DNA of 64,000 bases from Acholoe squamosa (GCA_949317995.1 OX439037.1:73905762-73969761); one strand, 5' to 3'. Shown: positions 11,024 through 23,929, counted from the stretch's first letter. Notes: a model not told the origin generated them from the letters alone. Made by a program: numbers and translations.

Positions 11024-11276
11024 GGAAGTGGTCATTTTTTAATAACAGGGGAGGGATGATGGATTCTTAGGCAGGTGGGTCAACATTTATTTGGCCCTCC
11101 CCCTCGGAGGGGTCGGAAATTTGTTGCCCCTCCCCCTTTGTGCTATAGCAATGTGCGGGCTATTTCACTAAGAAAGGGTGAAATTTGTGTCCCCCTCCCC
11201 AGAAGAGGGGTCTGAATTTGTTTGCCCCTCCCAAAACCACCACACCTCCCCTGTTGTTAAAAAAATGACCACTCCC
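11024..11276. mobile_element. Harbinger-like MITE
   Basis: This 253-bp non-coding element has near-perfect terminal inverted repeats of about 30 bp: GGAAGTGGTCATTTTTT and GGGAGTGGTCATTTTTTT, each followed by an AACAGGGGAGG-like string. It is flanked by TAA at 11021-11023 and 11277-11279. A 3-bp TAA target duplication with GG-starting ends is typical of PIF/Harbinger. The interior has GA-rich/CCCCTCCCC strings in both orientations. No transposase is present, so it would depend on a transposase supplied elsewhere. Confidence 0.75.
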
Positions 11277-11639
11277 TAACAACTCCTGCAGACCACCTTA
11301 AAAAAGTAGACTCCTAGTCTAACACAAAGGCAAATCAACATTTTTGTGAAATACACAGTTTGAACCTACATATGAATTGGAAAGAATAGTATCATTATGC
11401 AATTGTCACCCTGTTACACTGAACTCTGTATGACTTCAAAGTGTGTAAGCTCTTCTCTATTCATTCCTTTCTATAGAAACGACAATTTGACAAGATTTCT
11501 CATCCTTGTCCTCAACGTCTCAAGTCTAAGTATTAGGTTATATTTGAAATGTGTCAAGTGGGGTTGAGAGGGAAGGCCTGGAGGGGGCTGATGACTGACC
11601 CTAAAGGTAAATGTTCCTTGAAGGTCAGCCTCTTTCATT

Positions 11640-11800
11640 CAATTTATTCCTTTTCCTCTACAGACACACTAAGTTCTCTGACTGAATGGGCCCTAATGGA
11701 CTGAACCCAAGAGTGAAACACTTAATCGAAAAATCATTATTGTGATCAATAAGAGTGAAACCAGTTCATCTGCTCAAAGAGCAAAGACTTTTAGTTTTTG
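11640..11800 (+). repeat. Delta repeat block, copy 1
   Basis: A string close to GGGTGAAGTACTTAACTGG, then AATCAT-ATTGTGATCA and AAAGAGCAA, is shared with 26.59-26.70 kb. It is short and diverged, so the match is weaker than for the other blocks. Confidence 0.5.
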
Positions 11801-12831
11801 AATTGATAAAGAATAGAATAATGTTAGATACATGTGTAATACATACCAGGCTAGCAGCCAGGGATACCTTATGGACACACAACCATCCCAGTAAACACAC
11901 ATACATAATTTGTACGTAATTTGAGAACGTTCTCTAAACATAAAAATGTAAGGGTTTTTTTCATGTTACTGGACATAATACAATGCAAATTTACATTCAC
12001 AGAACGTTCTCTGAACATTTTCTGTACGTATTATTTACGTCAAGTATTTACATCATTTAACGTAAAATCATGTCATTTGCCTTTTTGGTTGGGGATTCAG
12101 TAAGCATCATTTGAACCTTCATCTATGTAAATTATTTGCGTGCCTAAATGTAAATTCATGTAATTTGAGTACTATGAGCAACATGATTTGAAGGAAAGGG
12201 GTTTTGCCCAAAACATGGGCCCTCGAGGGCCTTGATTAATGGTCATTTAAAGGTAAAATTACGAAATTTGTCTATCTATGAATCAATTTCCCCCTGTTAA
12301 AAACACTGATATGCTCCCCTTAAAATAAGCAACATGGGATAGAGAGACAGAGGGACAAGGAGAGACAGAGACAGATAGAGGGGGGCTGAGAGTGATATTC
12401 ATTTCCCAAAGCAAGGAGTATTTGTTTGATCTAGTCTCTTGACATAAAGTGAGAATATGAATTTAGTTGATCATAGTTTTTACAGCCTCTGACTGTATTG
12501 TATTGTACCATGCGGTATTGGAATATAGCTGCTGGGGCAGCACTTTACTTTTGATCACCATGCCCAACTGATCCCACCCTGCTAACTACCTGTGCCATGT
12601 AGTGAAGGGCCCGGTCACAGCTGAGTGCACAATACTCCAATAGCCAAACCAAAGGGGGTGTCATTGTGCACCACCAAAGGCAATTTATCCCATACCTCTG
12701 CTGTAATTCAGCAGTTTGACACAGCTATATGAGAATATAGGTGCTTCTGTCCTTGGTACTTCTCAGGTGCCAAACACTCTGTATGCTGCTGAGTAGTAAA
12801 GTATGTATCGGCATACCATCCCACAGTAAAT

Positions 12832-13029
12832 ATGCCTCATTGTACTGCCCATGGCTGCCCAAACATGATGGAAAAGTGTCAATTTTACACTATTTCAATA
12901 GCAAGACATCCATCCCAACCAAATCGAAGGGACCTATGGGTCACTGCAATCCACAGGCAGTACTTGTCAGAGGCTAAGGTCAACAACGTAAGAATTTTCC
13001 GTACACATTTTGTATCAGGTATGTATTGA
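12832..13029 (+). CDS. THAP zinc-finger exon (5' part of a THAP-domain protein)
   Basis: The first 66 codons from the ATG read MPHCTAHGCPNMMEKCQFY and continue through HPSQPNRRDLWVTAI to RIFRTHFVSG. This matches the THAP fold: MP-x-C at the start, GC-x-N, a central R-x-x-W and a C-terminal THF. The C of the usual C-x-x-H pair seems replaced (RIFRTHF where CSxHF is normal), so zinc binding may be damaged. The coding part is interrupted after HFVSG by a good splice donor (CAG/GTATGT at about 13018), where THAP genes often have an intron. THAP domains bind DNA and are found in host regulators and in P-type and Kolobok transposases. The flanking inverted ends favour a transposon origin. No catalytic domain was recognised downstream. 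Confidence 0.6.
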   Translation: MPHCTAHGCPNMMEKCQFYTISIARHPSQPNRRDLWVTAIHRQYLSEAKVNNVRIFRTHFVSGMY

Positions 13030-13094
13030 ATACATTGGTAGTCATCATTTTATAATATAGGACGGGGAATGTGGTGGCAAATTTATGCCTTCGT

Positions 13095-13450
13095 TTTCCA
13101 TATAAGGGTTACCGTGGCAGTCTGAGACATAGGGAGGGTACCGTGGCAGTCTGGGAGACATATTAACCAGAAACACCACGAAATGGGCATACGCATACCC
13201 ATAAGCCCACTGTAAACCCACAAGTGGCTTTATAAGCCATATAGGGGTTAAAGCAGCAGTTTGCGAGACATTTAGCGGTAACGGCAGCAGTCTGTGAGAC
13301 ATATAGGGGACACAATGGTAGTCAGGCAGACATGTAAGGGTCATGGTGACAGTGTACAAATCCTCTAGGGATACTGGGACAGTCTGTGGGACATATATGA
13401 GTTGCGGCAGCAGTATTGCAGCAGTCAGCAAGACATATAAGGGGTATGGA
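13095..13450 (+). repeat. Degenerate minisatellite, ~35-60 bp units
   Basis: Units built on GTGGCAGTCTGNGAGACAT followed by ATAAGGGGTNAC recur about seven times with drift. A 128-residue minus-strand reading across it is a by-product of the repeat. Confidence 0.6.
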
Positions 13451-14297
13451 AGTCACTTGCACACTGCCTCTGGTTACAGTGGAATCAAGTATATATGCAA
13501 AGCTATGTAATTATTTGAAGAATTTGAAGACTCTTGTGGACATGATAAAAATGTACTGAACACTTAGAATTCTGCAGATGACATGAAAAACTCATGAAAA
13601 GCTTTGGACAAACTCCCCCACCCATGATAGGTACCTGTGTGTTACCAAAGCTATACCTATAACATAAGGATAAGCACTATACATGGTAGTTGTTTATTGC
13701 TAAGCTCAATCATTCTGACTTGGCCCTTGGCCTCCCTCTAGTGACAGAGGTGATTGAGGTGCAAAACGTTGGTCAGCTATATTTAGTACATTGGGTGCAG
13801 GCAAATAATCTCTGGTATAGACTTACAGGACAAGCCATTTTGTGACATGGGGAGGTTGCAGCAATTTGGCTGTGGCTATTAGATCTATCTGTAAAGGAGT
13901 AGAAATGAATCATAACAAAGAGATGCATATTGCCTGTGATAAGGATAGTAGTTTTGCTCAATTCTGCTCACTGATAAGGGTGCAACTTTCGGGACAGTGT
14001 TTTGAAAAACTATATAAAAGAGAAAGGGAGTCACCCCCAGTACATCATGACATCCCTTCAAAGCGGTGACTTTATAGTTGGCCTTCTTCACCCTCCTTGA
14101 TAAATATGGCAGGTTCTGCATCCAACTTCCTCAAATGTGGCAACCCCTAAATGAGAAAGGGCCCTGTTCAGTGCCTATATATGCAACCAGCAGTTTTGAA
14201 ACTACATCATTGTTTACCTAACAGAACCTGTATAGTTGACAAACTGTGCTAGTCCTAGCTGATGTAGATATGCAATGTTAGTAAATGTAACTTACAG

Positions 14298-14454
14298 TCA
14301 CAATATGAGATAGATGTCAAGCAAATGGAAACACAACCCCACCAGCCCCTACATAATGACCACTCTCAGCACCAATACTACCAGTCTGGACAACACTGCC
14401 CACACCTAACACATTCTCCTGCATATACCAGACTGCTATACCAACCACTACAGT
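14298..14454 (+). CDS. Possible internal exon (unsupported)
   Basis: A 157-base stretch sits between a good acceptor (TTACAG at 14292-14297) and a good donor (GTAAGT at 14455). One frame is open throughout and encodes a Gln/His/Tyr-rich peptide with no recognised domain. It cannot join the THAP exon directly, because the phases would put a stop near its start, so another exon would be needed between them. This is a weak, splice-site-based guess. Confidence 0.2.
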
Positions 14455-14939
14455 GTAAGTATGTATCTGCTCTTTTTCACCATTCCCTCATCATTGTATG
14501 TTATGTTCAGCATTTTAATGGTGCATTGTTAACAAAGACTTTCTCAAACATATATAAGGTATTTAGGTAGAATTTCATGACTTGTGTGGTTATATCTCAG
14601 GTTGGTATCTCTGCTACCAGTATGCCCTGTTGGCTGCAATATTGAACAATCTTTATGAATAGTACTTCTATCACAAGCCCTATTACATTTATCCAAGAGG
14701 AATGATGCCATTTGACTACACCATTATTTCCACTGTACATTATTGCAACTCTCCATTCCTTTCCATTGAGTATCATGGTATATACACCTGAAGATATAAT
14801 TAGAACCCTATATTTGTGTGGCCACTGTGTTTAAAAATAGCCCTCCCACTGTAGTTGCATACTTCTACCAGGGTGAGCCCATGTCATGTTGTGTGTCCAG
14901 TTTAGGTGAACACTGTAGGTGTATTAACCCTTGTACAAC

Positions 14940-15580
14940 CACTATCTGTATCAATGGCCACTAAATATAGTACTGCAGATAATGTTAAACCATCCAACCA
15001 CTATATATAGCTTTGTAAAAAGAAAACTATCTTTATCAAAAAGGAATACCAATTGGGTCAAAACTGGTCACTCTTGGTCAAAATAGGTCAAATGTGACCA
15101 AGATGGGTCAAATGGCCAGAGATAGGGCAAAATGAGCCTGGTAGACCCAATCTGGATAAATTGGGTCACAAGCTGTATAATTTACCTAGTGTGTGTAAAT
15201 TAACCAGGATGGCCCAAATTGAGTGGTATGTATATATGGGTATATTAGGTTGAATCTTCTGCAAAAGGGATGAATTGGCCAAAGATGGGTCAAATTGGCC
15301 AGAGAGATGTCAGGTCTAAAATGGGTAGATTGGGTCTAAACTGCTCTACTTGACCCAATGCAACCTATTGTGTCTGATATTGAACTGATTTGACCAAATT
15401 TACCCAACTTGAGTCAATCTGACTACTCAGCCCAAGGTTTTCCCATCTTGGGCCAACTTTGTCCACATGTCTTGGGATGACTTGAACTGATTGTCCCACA
15501 TTAACCCAATTTAGCCAAATCTCTGGCCTTTTTTTCTGTAGCCACTTAAACTATATTTAGTTTCCTTTGTCAACTTTTCA
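14940..15580. repeat. Inverted-symmetric segment rich in TGGGTCAAA words
   Basis: The left half carries repeated TGGGTCAAA, TTGGCC and GGCCAGAGAT. The right half carries the reverse forms (TTGACCC, TTGGGCCAACTTT, ATCTCTGGCC). Outer strings ACTAAATATAG and CTATATTTAGT mark the two ends. It looks like a MITE-type insert with short words arrayed inward from each end. Confidence 0.5.
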
Positions 15581-17109
15581 TGTTGGTAAATGGAATAAGC
15601 ACTTGCCTATTTTTTATTATTCATGACAGTACATTCAATCTATTCTCTTTTATATTTAATCTAGTAACCGCTCAAAATGCAAATCCAAGGTTGCCCAGGT
15701 GGTGAGGAATACCCAAAGGATCACACATGAATTGACTAATGCCAAAGGTGCAGTAAAATTGATTATGTGTATTTGAATAAAGATCTTTCGGGCTACAGCA
15801 ATTGAATCAAAGTCTCTAGAAACCAGCCAGATTTCCGGGTCAATATCTTACCCATGGCCAAATGAATTGGCTGAATATAACCACAATGTTGTCCTCAGAG
15901 TAATTAAAATGTATATACACTTTGATAAATGCATTGAATGATTGAAATCTCATCAGACCATGATGTAAATAAACATCAAATTCCTAGGATGATATCATGT
16001 GTAAAGATGTAAAATAAGTTCCTGTGCTGTAGACATTAGTTAAAAACCTATCAGGCAATGATGTAAATGAACGTAAAACTTCTACTGAAATGTAATGTAA
16101 AAATAATACATCATTAGAATGTACATATGACGTAAAAGAAACATTGATTTACATCTCTAAGGTTACGTAGATGTACATCAATCCTTTTACGTATATAAAC
16201 ATTCAATGAAGTTCACTAGATATCTACCCAATGGGTGATAAATGTTTTTTTACATTAAGATATGTAAAAATATTATATACATAACGTAAATATCACGTTC
16301 AGAGAACGTTCTGTAGATGTCAATCTACATTATGTTACGTTCAGTTACCTAAAAAACGTACAGAAATTATGTTATTTGACCCCTAAAATTACGTTCCCTG
16401 AACGTTAATAAACGTAAGTGTGTTTACTGGGATTATGTGTTATGCTCCATTCAGAGACACTAACTGAGCAAGCAAGAGTAGCTGGTCAATAGTAGACCAG
16501 CCCAAAGTTAAAGTAGCACATGGAAAGTGTGAATTTCGAGTAATACGTGGCGAAGATTAGCAAATAAGCTTTACATGTGCCTATTAATTTTCTTTATCCC
16601 ATTGTGGTTGGCTAAAATGCCACATACAAGTAGGTCTGCCTCCTCCCAAAAAAATAAACACTTAATAAGCTTACCTTCTTTTAGGTTGATTTAGATGTAT
16701 GTATTTCTGTCTTAAACAGAGTATGGATACACGTTTTGCTGTCTATGGTATGACGGCTAGTTGGATACCTATAGATATATAAATTTCGTCAGTATATAAT
16801 TTTTTGTTATAACTTATCTTAATCTAACTTGTTTGATTCAAATTAAATGACCAAAAAATAACAAAGTACTGGTAAGTTTCTTCTAACAACATGGTCTGTT
16901 ATGCTTTCCTAGCCAGAGTCAAGCATAATGTCTTTATTTGTGGGGGAGGGGGAGTTTAGCCTATTAGGTTCACACCTAATACAATACCAAAACTGTATCT
17001 AATTACTTTGGAACATGTTCTTAATTCCAGCATTCTGACTGAGCTTCCTTGTTCCTTGTACCTTTTTTATCTGATCAATCGATGGCAGCATTTGACAACT
17101 TAGACTTTT

Positions 17110-17800
17110 GTTGGTCCTTGCCCATTAGATCTAAATAACACGTACACAGAGTGCTGCCCACCCTGGCTATATGTCTGTGGAGAGTAACCAGTTGACACTA
17201 GAACATCCCCATTAGGAAACTGGAACCCACTTCACAGCTCTTCTCCCTGATTCCAGGCCAGCATCAGAGAAGCCCCGGATGAACTCAGGGGGTACCTATC
17301 CAACCACAGGCTCAGGGCCCTTTGCCAGAGTCTGATAGGGATAACCTGGTAGTTCAATTCCTTGGAGAGAGTTGGCTGGGGGAGACCCTGCTTACAGAAA
17401 TCTAGGTGTTTTCTGGAGAAGGTGGGGATCAGGTGAGGGTGTGTGGTGCCTGTGTGGATGGGCAAAGAGAAGACCCTCAAAGCTCTGGCTCCCATAAATT
17501 CTCAGCTGACGATGGGTAGGATGAGGACATGAGGGATCTGCGAGAGTATGATACAGAGGTCAAACCTACTTCAGTGGTGGGAGGTCAGGTGGTGGTGGGA
17601 TGGTGGATAGGGAGGGAAGAGGAATATTTGAATGACAGTTGGAGAATGTATATTTAATGATTTTTTTCAAGGGCCAAGCTACTCTGTTAAGCCAGCGGCG
17701 AATCTACACAGAAGATGCATGTGTGTATATACATCATTCTACAAGGAAGGACGCATGTTGAGGTAATGGCGATCCTGAGTAGCTTATGTAATGACTATCA
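17110..17800 (+). repeat. Alpha repeat block, copy 1
   Basis: It contains an ordered series shared with two later copies: CATTAGGAAACTGGAACC, CTGATAGGGATAACCTGG, ATTCCTTGGA, ACAGAAATCTAGGTGTTTTC, GATGGGCAAAGAGAAGACC, TGATGGG and ACAAGGAAGGA. Related copies lie at 20.88-22.34 kb and 27.19-28.18 kb. No coding frame recognised. The flanking intervals 16432-17110 and 17801-18480 hold nothing I recognise. Confidence 0.7.
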
Positions 17801-18479
17801 GAGTTCTCATATATCTAGCCAAGGACCTTAATTTAGATACAGATGCACAGTAACTATTAATTTTGTAGATCAATAGGCTCTGCCAGGTTAATGTTTCAAG
17901 TAATATCATGATTTTAGTATATCTAGTCAACAGACTAGCAAATAGTTGGATGCTGATCTAGAATATGGAAACTTATAAGTTTATACATTAACCTCAATTC
18001 AAGAAAGTAACATTAATAGTTCCTCATAAAATTCGCATCAAGTGGTTCCTTTTGTGCTCTACATGTGTTCTATTTAAAATGTAAGTGTACTATATAAAAT
18101 GTAGACCTATCACTTTAACAATACAGCAATAAGGTGTGGACTTTCTGTCTAGTGTAGTAACGCTTTGATAGCTGCACGATTCATCAAGATTCATCGGTGT
18201 GTCCCCTGGCAGGCCTAAGCACTAACACTCTGCAATACACCAGTCCACAATGCCAACCTTTGGGGTATAGGTCAACCCAATATGCATGGATGAAGCACCG
18301 CAGAACTATTCACAAGGACTAAATCATATCAACAAATGTATATGATGCATCACTGCACCATGTGATCCATAAAGGGTTAAAAGCTTTCAGTATTTAATCA
18401 TAATTATCAGTACTCCTGGAGGAACTCACATGCCCCGCATGCCTTTACATCAATCCATAATGTTCATGTTAGATCTGAG

Positions 18480-19080
18480 GGTATCAGGTAAACCGGTAAT
18501 GATGTGTTACAACCAGGGGGAAAGGGTAACCTCAACCAATACACAGCTACAGTGACGATCGATTTCTTCACATATCACCATTTGAAACAAGATCACTTGA
18601 TGGTCTGCCAGGATCACTGTCTGGCTGGGAAACAAAAGCCTGCTTACTCCACAATTCTCCAAGGGCAACGACCTTGTGGCCAATGCAATTTGCCATCTTC
18701 GATAGGTCTTGTGGCCTTGTTTCACTGACATAAATGACAGACCAAGTGACAACCCATAATTCCATTATCCATTATCCTTACTTTCACTCCTCCTGCTGTC
18801 TATAATTATGTCATTCTTCCATCAACAGTTAGAATCAGTCCTCATACTTGTTCATGATGGATCACTCTAAATCTAGTCAGAATGACTAAAGAGACCATTT
18901 TTTGTACCTTTTGGCCATTGTCTAAAAGGCACACGTATACTAAGAGGATTGTGAATGACATCACAATTTGCATAGGTCGTCTGTTCATAGCATTACTGCA
19001 TGTCTTAACACTAAACTTTGTAAAGTCAGCTGGTTGCAATCTTACCTGCTTAATTAGAAACCAGATATCACAATCTGACT
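18480..19080 (+). repeat. Beta repeat block, copy 2
   Basis: AACCAGGGGGAAAGGGTAACC, the TGTCTGGCTGGGAAACA string, GAATGACTAAAGAG and the closing TGCATAGGTCRTC...TCTTAACAC series are shared with the beta copies at 25.36-26.07 and 33.75-34.45 kb. No coding frame recognised. Confidence 0.7.
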
Positions 19081-19164
19081 ATTAATATTAATATCAAGTA
19101 TTAAAGATATCACATATAGTTGGCTCATGTGCTGCATATTATAATTCCTCATGACATTGATTGT

Positions 19165-20290
19165 AGTGTAAACCCTGTGGACATAGTACATCAAATCAAC
19201 ATTGACAACTGCTTGATTTGTGATGATAAACCTGTCAACACTTTTTCAATCATTCTATTTCAGTTTTGTCAACTATCACCATTTCAACCGCAGATCAACA
19301 GTTGACATATCAATGTTGAAATATTGATCTCAATTCAAAATTGCTTCAACATTGATTTGTCAATGTTCAATTAATGATATCGATTTCAATGTTGATTCAA
19401 CATTGACAGATCAACTAAGTATCACCTAACAACTATCAACATTGAATCAATGTTGAAAAATATTGAAATAATATTGAGCCAATGTTGAATCAATATAAAA
19501 ATACAAATCATAGTTGACATTTTTTTTATGCTGTGGCAACTTTAAATTCAAACATATTTCAACCTTGAATCAACTGTTGATATTCAAACATTGCAAAGGT
19601 TCATGTGCCCGCTGCCCAGTGGACACACTTAATTACATTGAATTAACATTGATGCAAAGTAGATGATGCATCATTATACACGGTTGAAGCAAGGTAGAAA
19701 TATGTTTAAATTTTACACAGCATGACCAGGTCAACTGTGGTTCAACATCTACATACTCCTGATGTGCTGATCCAATGTACTGTATTCGCTCTAATAAGCG
19801 CACACATGCGGAAAATCAATGGAAAGATGCTCAAAAACTTATTAGAAGAATTAATTCTAATAAACGTACACCCAAAGGCCCAAAGTCGTTGTTTTTGCCC
19901 TAAAGATCTTAATATTTACGTATCATTTTACACCAGGGTGGGCCCCAAAATGGAGGGGGTGTGCTTATAGAGCATGTGCGCTTATTAGAATGAATATGGT
20001 ATGTATTTCTTTGTTGACTCAACATTGTTACAACATTGATGGTTGTAAGGTGATTCGGAGTTGATATGTCAACATTGAAAATGACATTATGGTAAAATCA
20101 CTGTTGAATCAATGCTGAAATGAGAACAACATTTCAGCATTGATATGTATACTGTTGATCTGATGTTGAAATGGGGATCTTGAGAAAATTGAAATTGAAT
20201 GTGTTGAAGATAGGTTGATTGTCAATATCAACTAATTTCTTTCAGTCAATTGTCATCATTGAGTTAATTTTCTGTGTCCATTGGATAAGA
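19165..20290. mobile_element. CAACATTGA-rich inverted-repeat element(s)
   Basis: End-like strings are CCCTGTGGACAT at about 19171 and CCCAGTGGACACAC at about 19617, with an inverted TGTGTCCATTGG at about 20273-20284. The DNA between is packed with CAACATTGA/TCAATGTTGA words, many in palindromic pairs. The best single element is about 19617-20284; the left part may be a second, partial copy. Non-coding. Superfamily not assigned. Confidence 0.55.
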
Positions 20291-20879
20291 TCCTGGGAAA
20301 TGTCTTTAATGCATTCCTCTAAGTTATGTGGAACTGGATTAGACATCTAATATTCATATAATTCTTTTCTTCTCGTCAAAATGGTACGTGCTTTGAACAA
20401 CAACTAAATCTTGCCCTGACCCTCCATAGAGTTTTAGGTGTCCCGAGATTACACAGTGCTTTTTATCAGGGAAGTACAGTTTTCAATCAATTGACAGAGT
20501 ATCTTTCATAGTTGTCCACCAATGTAAGCATGAAACCAATTTGCTGTACAACTAGGCAAGAACTCCGGACCCTGACCTTAATGTGCTCAAGATTATTGTC
20601 TAGTCAATATGGGCTTGGAGGCAGATTCTAGGGCATACTTCCCCAACACCCACATCATCTTGGGATAAAGGAGCCACATTTAGCTCATTTCGATTCACTT
20701 TGTGGATTTTACTCCCGTTTTCTTCATAATCAGGAGTTTGAGTTTACTTTTTTTTCTGACACAGAAATCATGTTTATGCATTTCATAGATTTCCAGTGTG
20801 ACATTGAGTCAAATGTTAATAGCCTTCAGAAACTGAAAAAAAGCATTATCTTCCAGAAGTAAATACAAATAGTTTGTCC

Positions 20880-22340
20880 TACCATCCATGAACTACTTTT
20901 TGTATCTATAATCAATGGCCTGCACCCTTTGGTAGACCATGCATTTACTTGGATAGTGACCAGTTTCCAGTGACCCCATTAGAAAACCCACTTCACAGTT
21001 ATCCTTCCAGAAGCCAAACCTGTTTCCCTTGCAAAGCCATGGGTGAACCCTTTGGGCTGCCCTAACCCTCCCCTACTACAACTTTACTGACCTTTGCAAA
21101 GTTAGTGATGACCTAGCTGCCTAATTCCTTGGATAGCATTAATTTCTTCCTACAGAAATCTGAGTGTTCTGTGAAGTCGCTTGGGATCATCTGGGCAAAA
21201 GAAGAGCCCACATCTACCAAGGATGGGCAAAGCGAAGACCACTAAACCCCTGGAAGACCACTAAATCCCATAAATCTTGACCTGATGATGGGGAGCAGGT
21301 CTGAGCAACTTGTGGGAAGATAGGACGCTGTATGTTAAGAGGTGCATCCTGACTGCCAGGGACGTGCATCTTCACTGCCGGGGACGCCCGCACACCCCCC
21401 ACCCCCAACTACCCCTTCCCCCTTAGACTATACCTGTCATGGGAGCATTTTTCACACCTTTCCCTCTCAGTCCAGCCTGGTGAAGTAGGGAAGAGGGGGT
21501 ATAAACTCAATGTATCTCTGTTATTCAGGATAGGGAACCTTAGTTCTTGTTTAAACTGTAAACATCTAAACATGTTTAGCAAAAATGTTTATGTATTTAG
21601 AATAAAAGTGTTCTTTTCCTAAATGTGTAGTTGATGAGACACCTTATTGACATATATGTTTAGGTTTTAAACATGTTTAGACCTAAACATGTTTAAAATC
21701 TAAACACCATTTTTGCAGTGCAGGGACTGCAGGAGGGCACATGAGACTAACAGAAGCTCTTTATTTGGGGATGAATCATTTATCATTTATGATTATCCTG
21801 CTAAAGGGAAGAATTCTTGTGGGATTGGTTTGGTTCTCAGTACTGTAATGAAATGAATATAATCAAGTTTGATATGTATACTAAGGAAAAGTATATTTAC
21901 TTAAATAGAGCCACCACCAATTGTAGTTATCAATAAGAAAAGAGACCAATCCATCTTTTCTGTATTTGGCTGCCTTTTTCCTTTTTCTTCCAAAGAGAGT
22001 CAGCAATGCAATATCTTAAGCAGGAAAACAGAACACCTAACACTAAAAAGCAGTGATTAATGCAGCATGATGACAGCATGATTTCTTATAGAAAGCCAAC
22101 AAAGTTTGTAAGTCTACTTCCACTCAAGTTGACAACAATGATTCTTTTTACACTCTCATTGAACATAGATTCTCCCTCTGTAGTTACACTTTGCATTCAT
22201 TAGAAGTGCATAAGACCTACACATTTCACATTAATGCAGCAATGTTTGTCATTCAGGTGTTGGCTTAGTGTCTGCTTGATTTACCCTTTCAGGTGTGCAA
22301 TGTTCCACCAGCTTCCTTCACCGTCTTGATGCAACAATAT
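20880..22340 (+). repeat. Alpha repeat block, copy 2
   Basis: The ordered series of alpha copy 1 recurs, here carried further right: CATTAGAAAACCCACTTCACAG, CAAAGCCATGGGTGAA, GGGCTGCCCTA, AGAAATCTGAGTGTTCTG, GATGGGCAAAGCGAAGACC. The far end (ATTAGAAGTGCATAAGACCTA, TTTACCCTTTCAG) matches the far end of copy 3. A short palindrome-rich insert (21535-21716) interrupts it. Confidence 0.7.
21535..21716. mobile_element. TAAACATGTTTA-rich MITE-like insert
   Basis: About 180 bp holds repeated TAAACATGTTTA palindromes and ends at the right with TTTTGCAGTG, whose reverse complement CACTGCAAAA is a common end for small palindromic elements. It lies inside alpha copy 2. The left end was not pinned down. 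Confidence 0.5.
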
Positions 22341-22639
22341 AAAGTGGGTTATTCCTCTAACCAGCATTGTGTTGGGCCATCATGATGGCCCTTAAGGAGT
22401 GTGTTAATATCATAGGTTTGCATGGCATAAGGTATAAATGCAACACTGGCAAGTTACTCACCGACACTGCATTTTTTCATTATTAAGCCTAATGCATCAT
22501 CTATAGATGCACTATATATGAGGCTCTTAAATGGTTTTGGGCTTCTCTATCAGCTGTGAATCCTTTTATCAACACTGCAGAAGCACCTCATATTGTGCTC
22601 ATGTCTTTACACTGATATATGATGGAGTTAGCACCTTTT

Positions 22640-23674
22640 AGTGCAGTCATTGTGTACCAAATTCCAGGGGGTTTTGGCAAATCTGGCGGAAATCATGAAA
22701 ATTTGCATACAGGGTCTTAAGATAATGCTGAAATGAGATCCAAGTGGATACATTCATTTTCAAGAATGTTTCCCCTCTAAAATTGATGTTGAAAATAGAT
22801 TGTGTGAAAATGATGAATAATTATATAAAATTCCCTTGTCTTTTATCTAATAGGTTAATTTGCAAAACTGAACATAGGGTATCATTTATTAAATGTACAA
22901 TTAATCATAGAAAGTATATTATATGATGTTTATATCAAAACTCCAATGATGATAGCTTTATTTGCATATCAAACTGTGGTAAGTATTTGTAGGCAGCTCC
23001 ACCTTTGGACAATTCCTGGCCTGTATGGCTCATTTCCTGCCTATCTAGCTCATTCTATGTCTATTTAGTTCATATCCTGTCTCATTCCCGGGCTATGTAG
23101 CATATTCCTGGCTAATGTGGCCTATTCTTCCCCTCATATTTATATGGCTACAATAGGATTTTTTACATGACATGGACCATGTATACAGAACTCTTCTTTC
23201 AGAGGCTTCTTTCACAAGAATTTTGCATCAGTTAATGATAAAAAAAAACACTATTAAAACCTTTGATCAATGAAACAGAAGTTTAGTCAGTATTAAATAA
23301 TGCGCATGATACTTGAGACCACTAGAATCACTGACTTGTTCTTACCTGATTATGATATGCAAATTAGTTATATTTTATGCAAATTAAAGTCATGGACTAC
23401 TAATCTAGACTTTTCATGAATCAAAATACATGATATCTTTGGTCTACATTATTTATCAACATAGAAGTCATTGCATTATAGTTTATATATATTTATGGGG
23501 AGATTAAATAGGGATTTTATACTTTTTATTTTCAATGTCACATTACATGTAGAAACATTCATCAAAAGTAATGTATCCACTTCGATTTGGATTCAGCATA
23601 CTCGAAAACCCCTGTAGACCAAATTTCATGATTTCTGCCGAATGTGCCAAACCATATCACATAATGACTGCACT
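22640..23674. mobile_element. 1.03 kb non-coding element with ~110-bp inverted ends
   Basis: AGTGCAGTCATTGTGT at 22640 pairs with the inverted copy ending at 23674. Similarity continues inward through GTTTTGGCA, GGCRGAAATCATGAAA, ATGCTGAA and AAGTGGATACATT. No frame of note lies between the ends. TTTAG occurs at both outer edges and could be part of the target duplication, but this is not certain. Superfamily unassigned. Confidence 0.65.
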
Positions 23675-23929
23675 ATTTAGTAAATGTTTCATGGAATGTT
23701 AGTGGCAATGTCACTGTACATTACATTAGCACATTATATTTTACCAGAAGACGTCTCTTCTGTTACATTTGCATCCATGTTCAAGGGACCTTGGTTTTAA
23801 AGTGAATAGTTATATAGGGAGTATATTACTTTGATAAACAAAACCTGGTTGAACCTGGTGAATGTAGTACTTACAAGACACTTACGCTATGGGATTAGAA
23901 CAATCATGCATGATTTTTTTTATGACCCT

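Larger units (their letters stand above)
11887..16431. mobile_element. 4.5 kb element with CCCAGTAAACACAC ends
   Basis: CCCAGTAAACACAC at 11887-11900 is matched in inverted orientation at 16418-16431. Both ends continue into ~300 bp rich in AACGTTC, ACGTAA and GAACGTTCTCTGAAC-type words, many of them palindromic. The interior holds a THAP-domain exon (12832-13029), a degenerate minisatellite (13095-13450), a possible exon (14298-14454) and a symmetric TGGGTCAAA-rich insert. A clear target duplication was not found. It may be one DNA transposon with nested inserts, or two related end pieces that happen to flank a host segment. The superfamily is not assigned; THAP domains occur in P-element and Kolobok transposases, among other proteins. 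Confidence 0.55.

Noticed and set aside
13045-13431. 128-residue minus-strand frame
   Set aside because: It follows the periodicity of a degenerate minisatellite.
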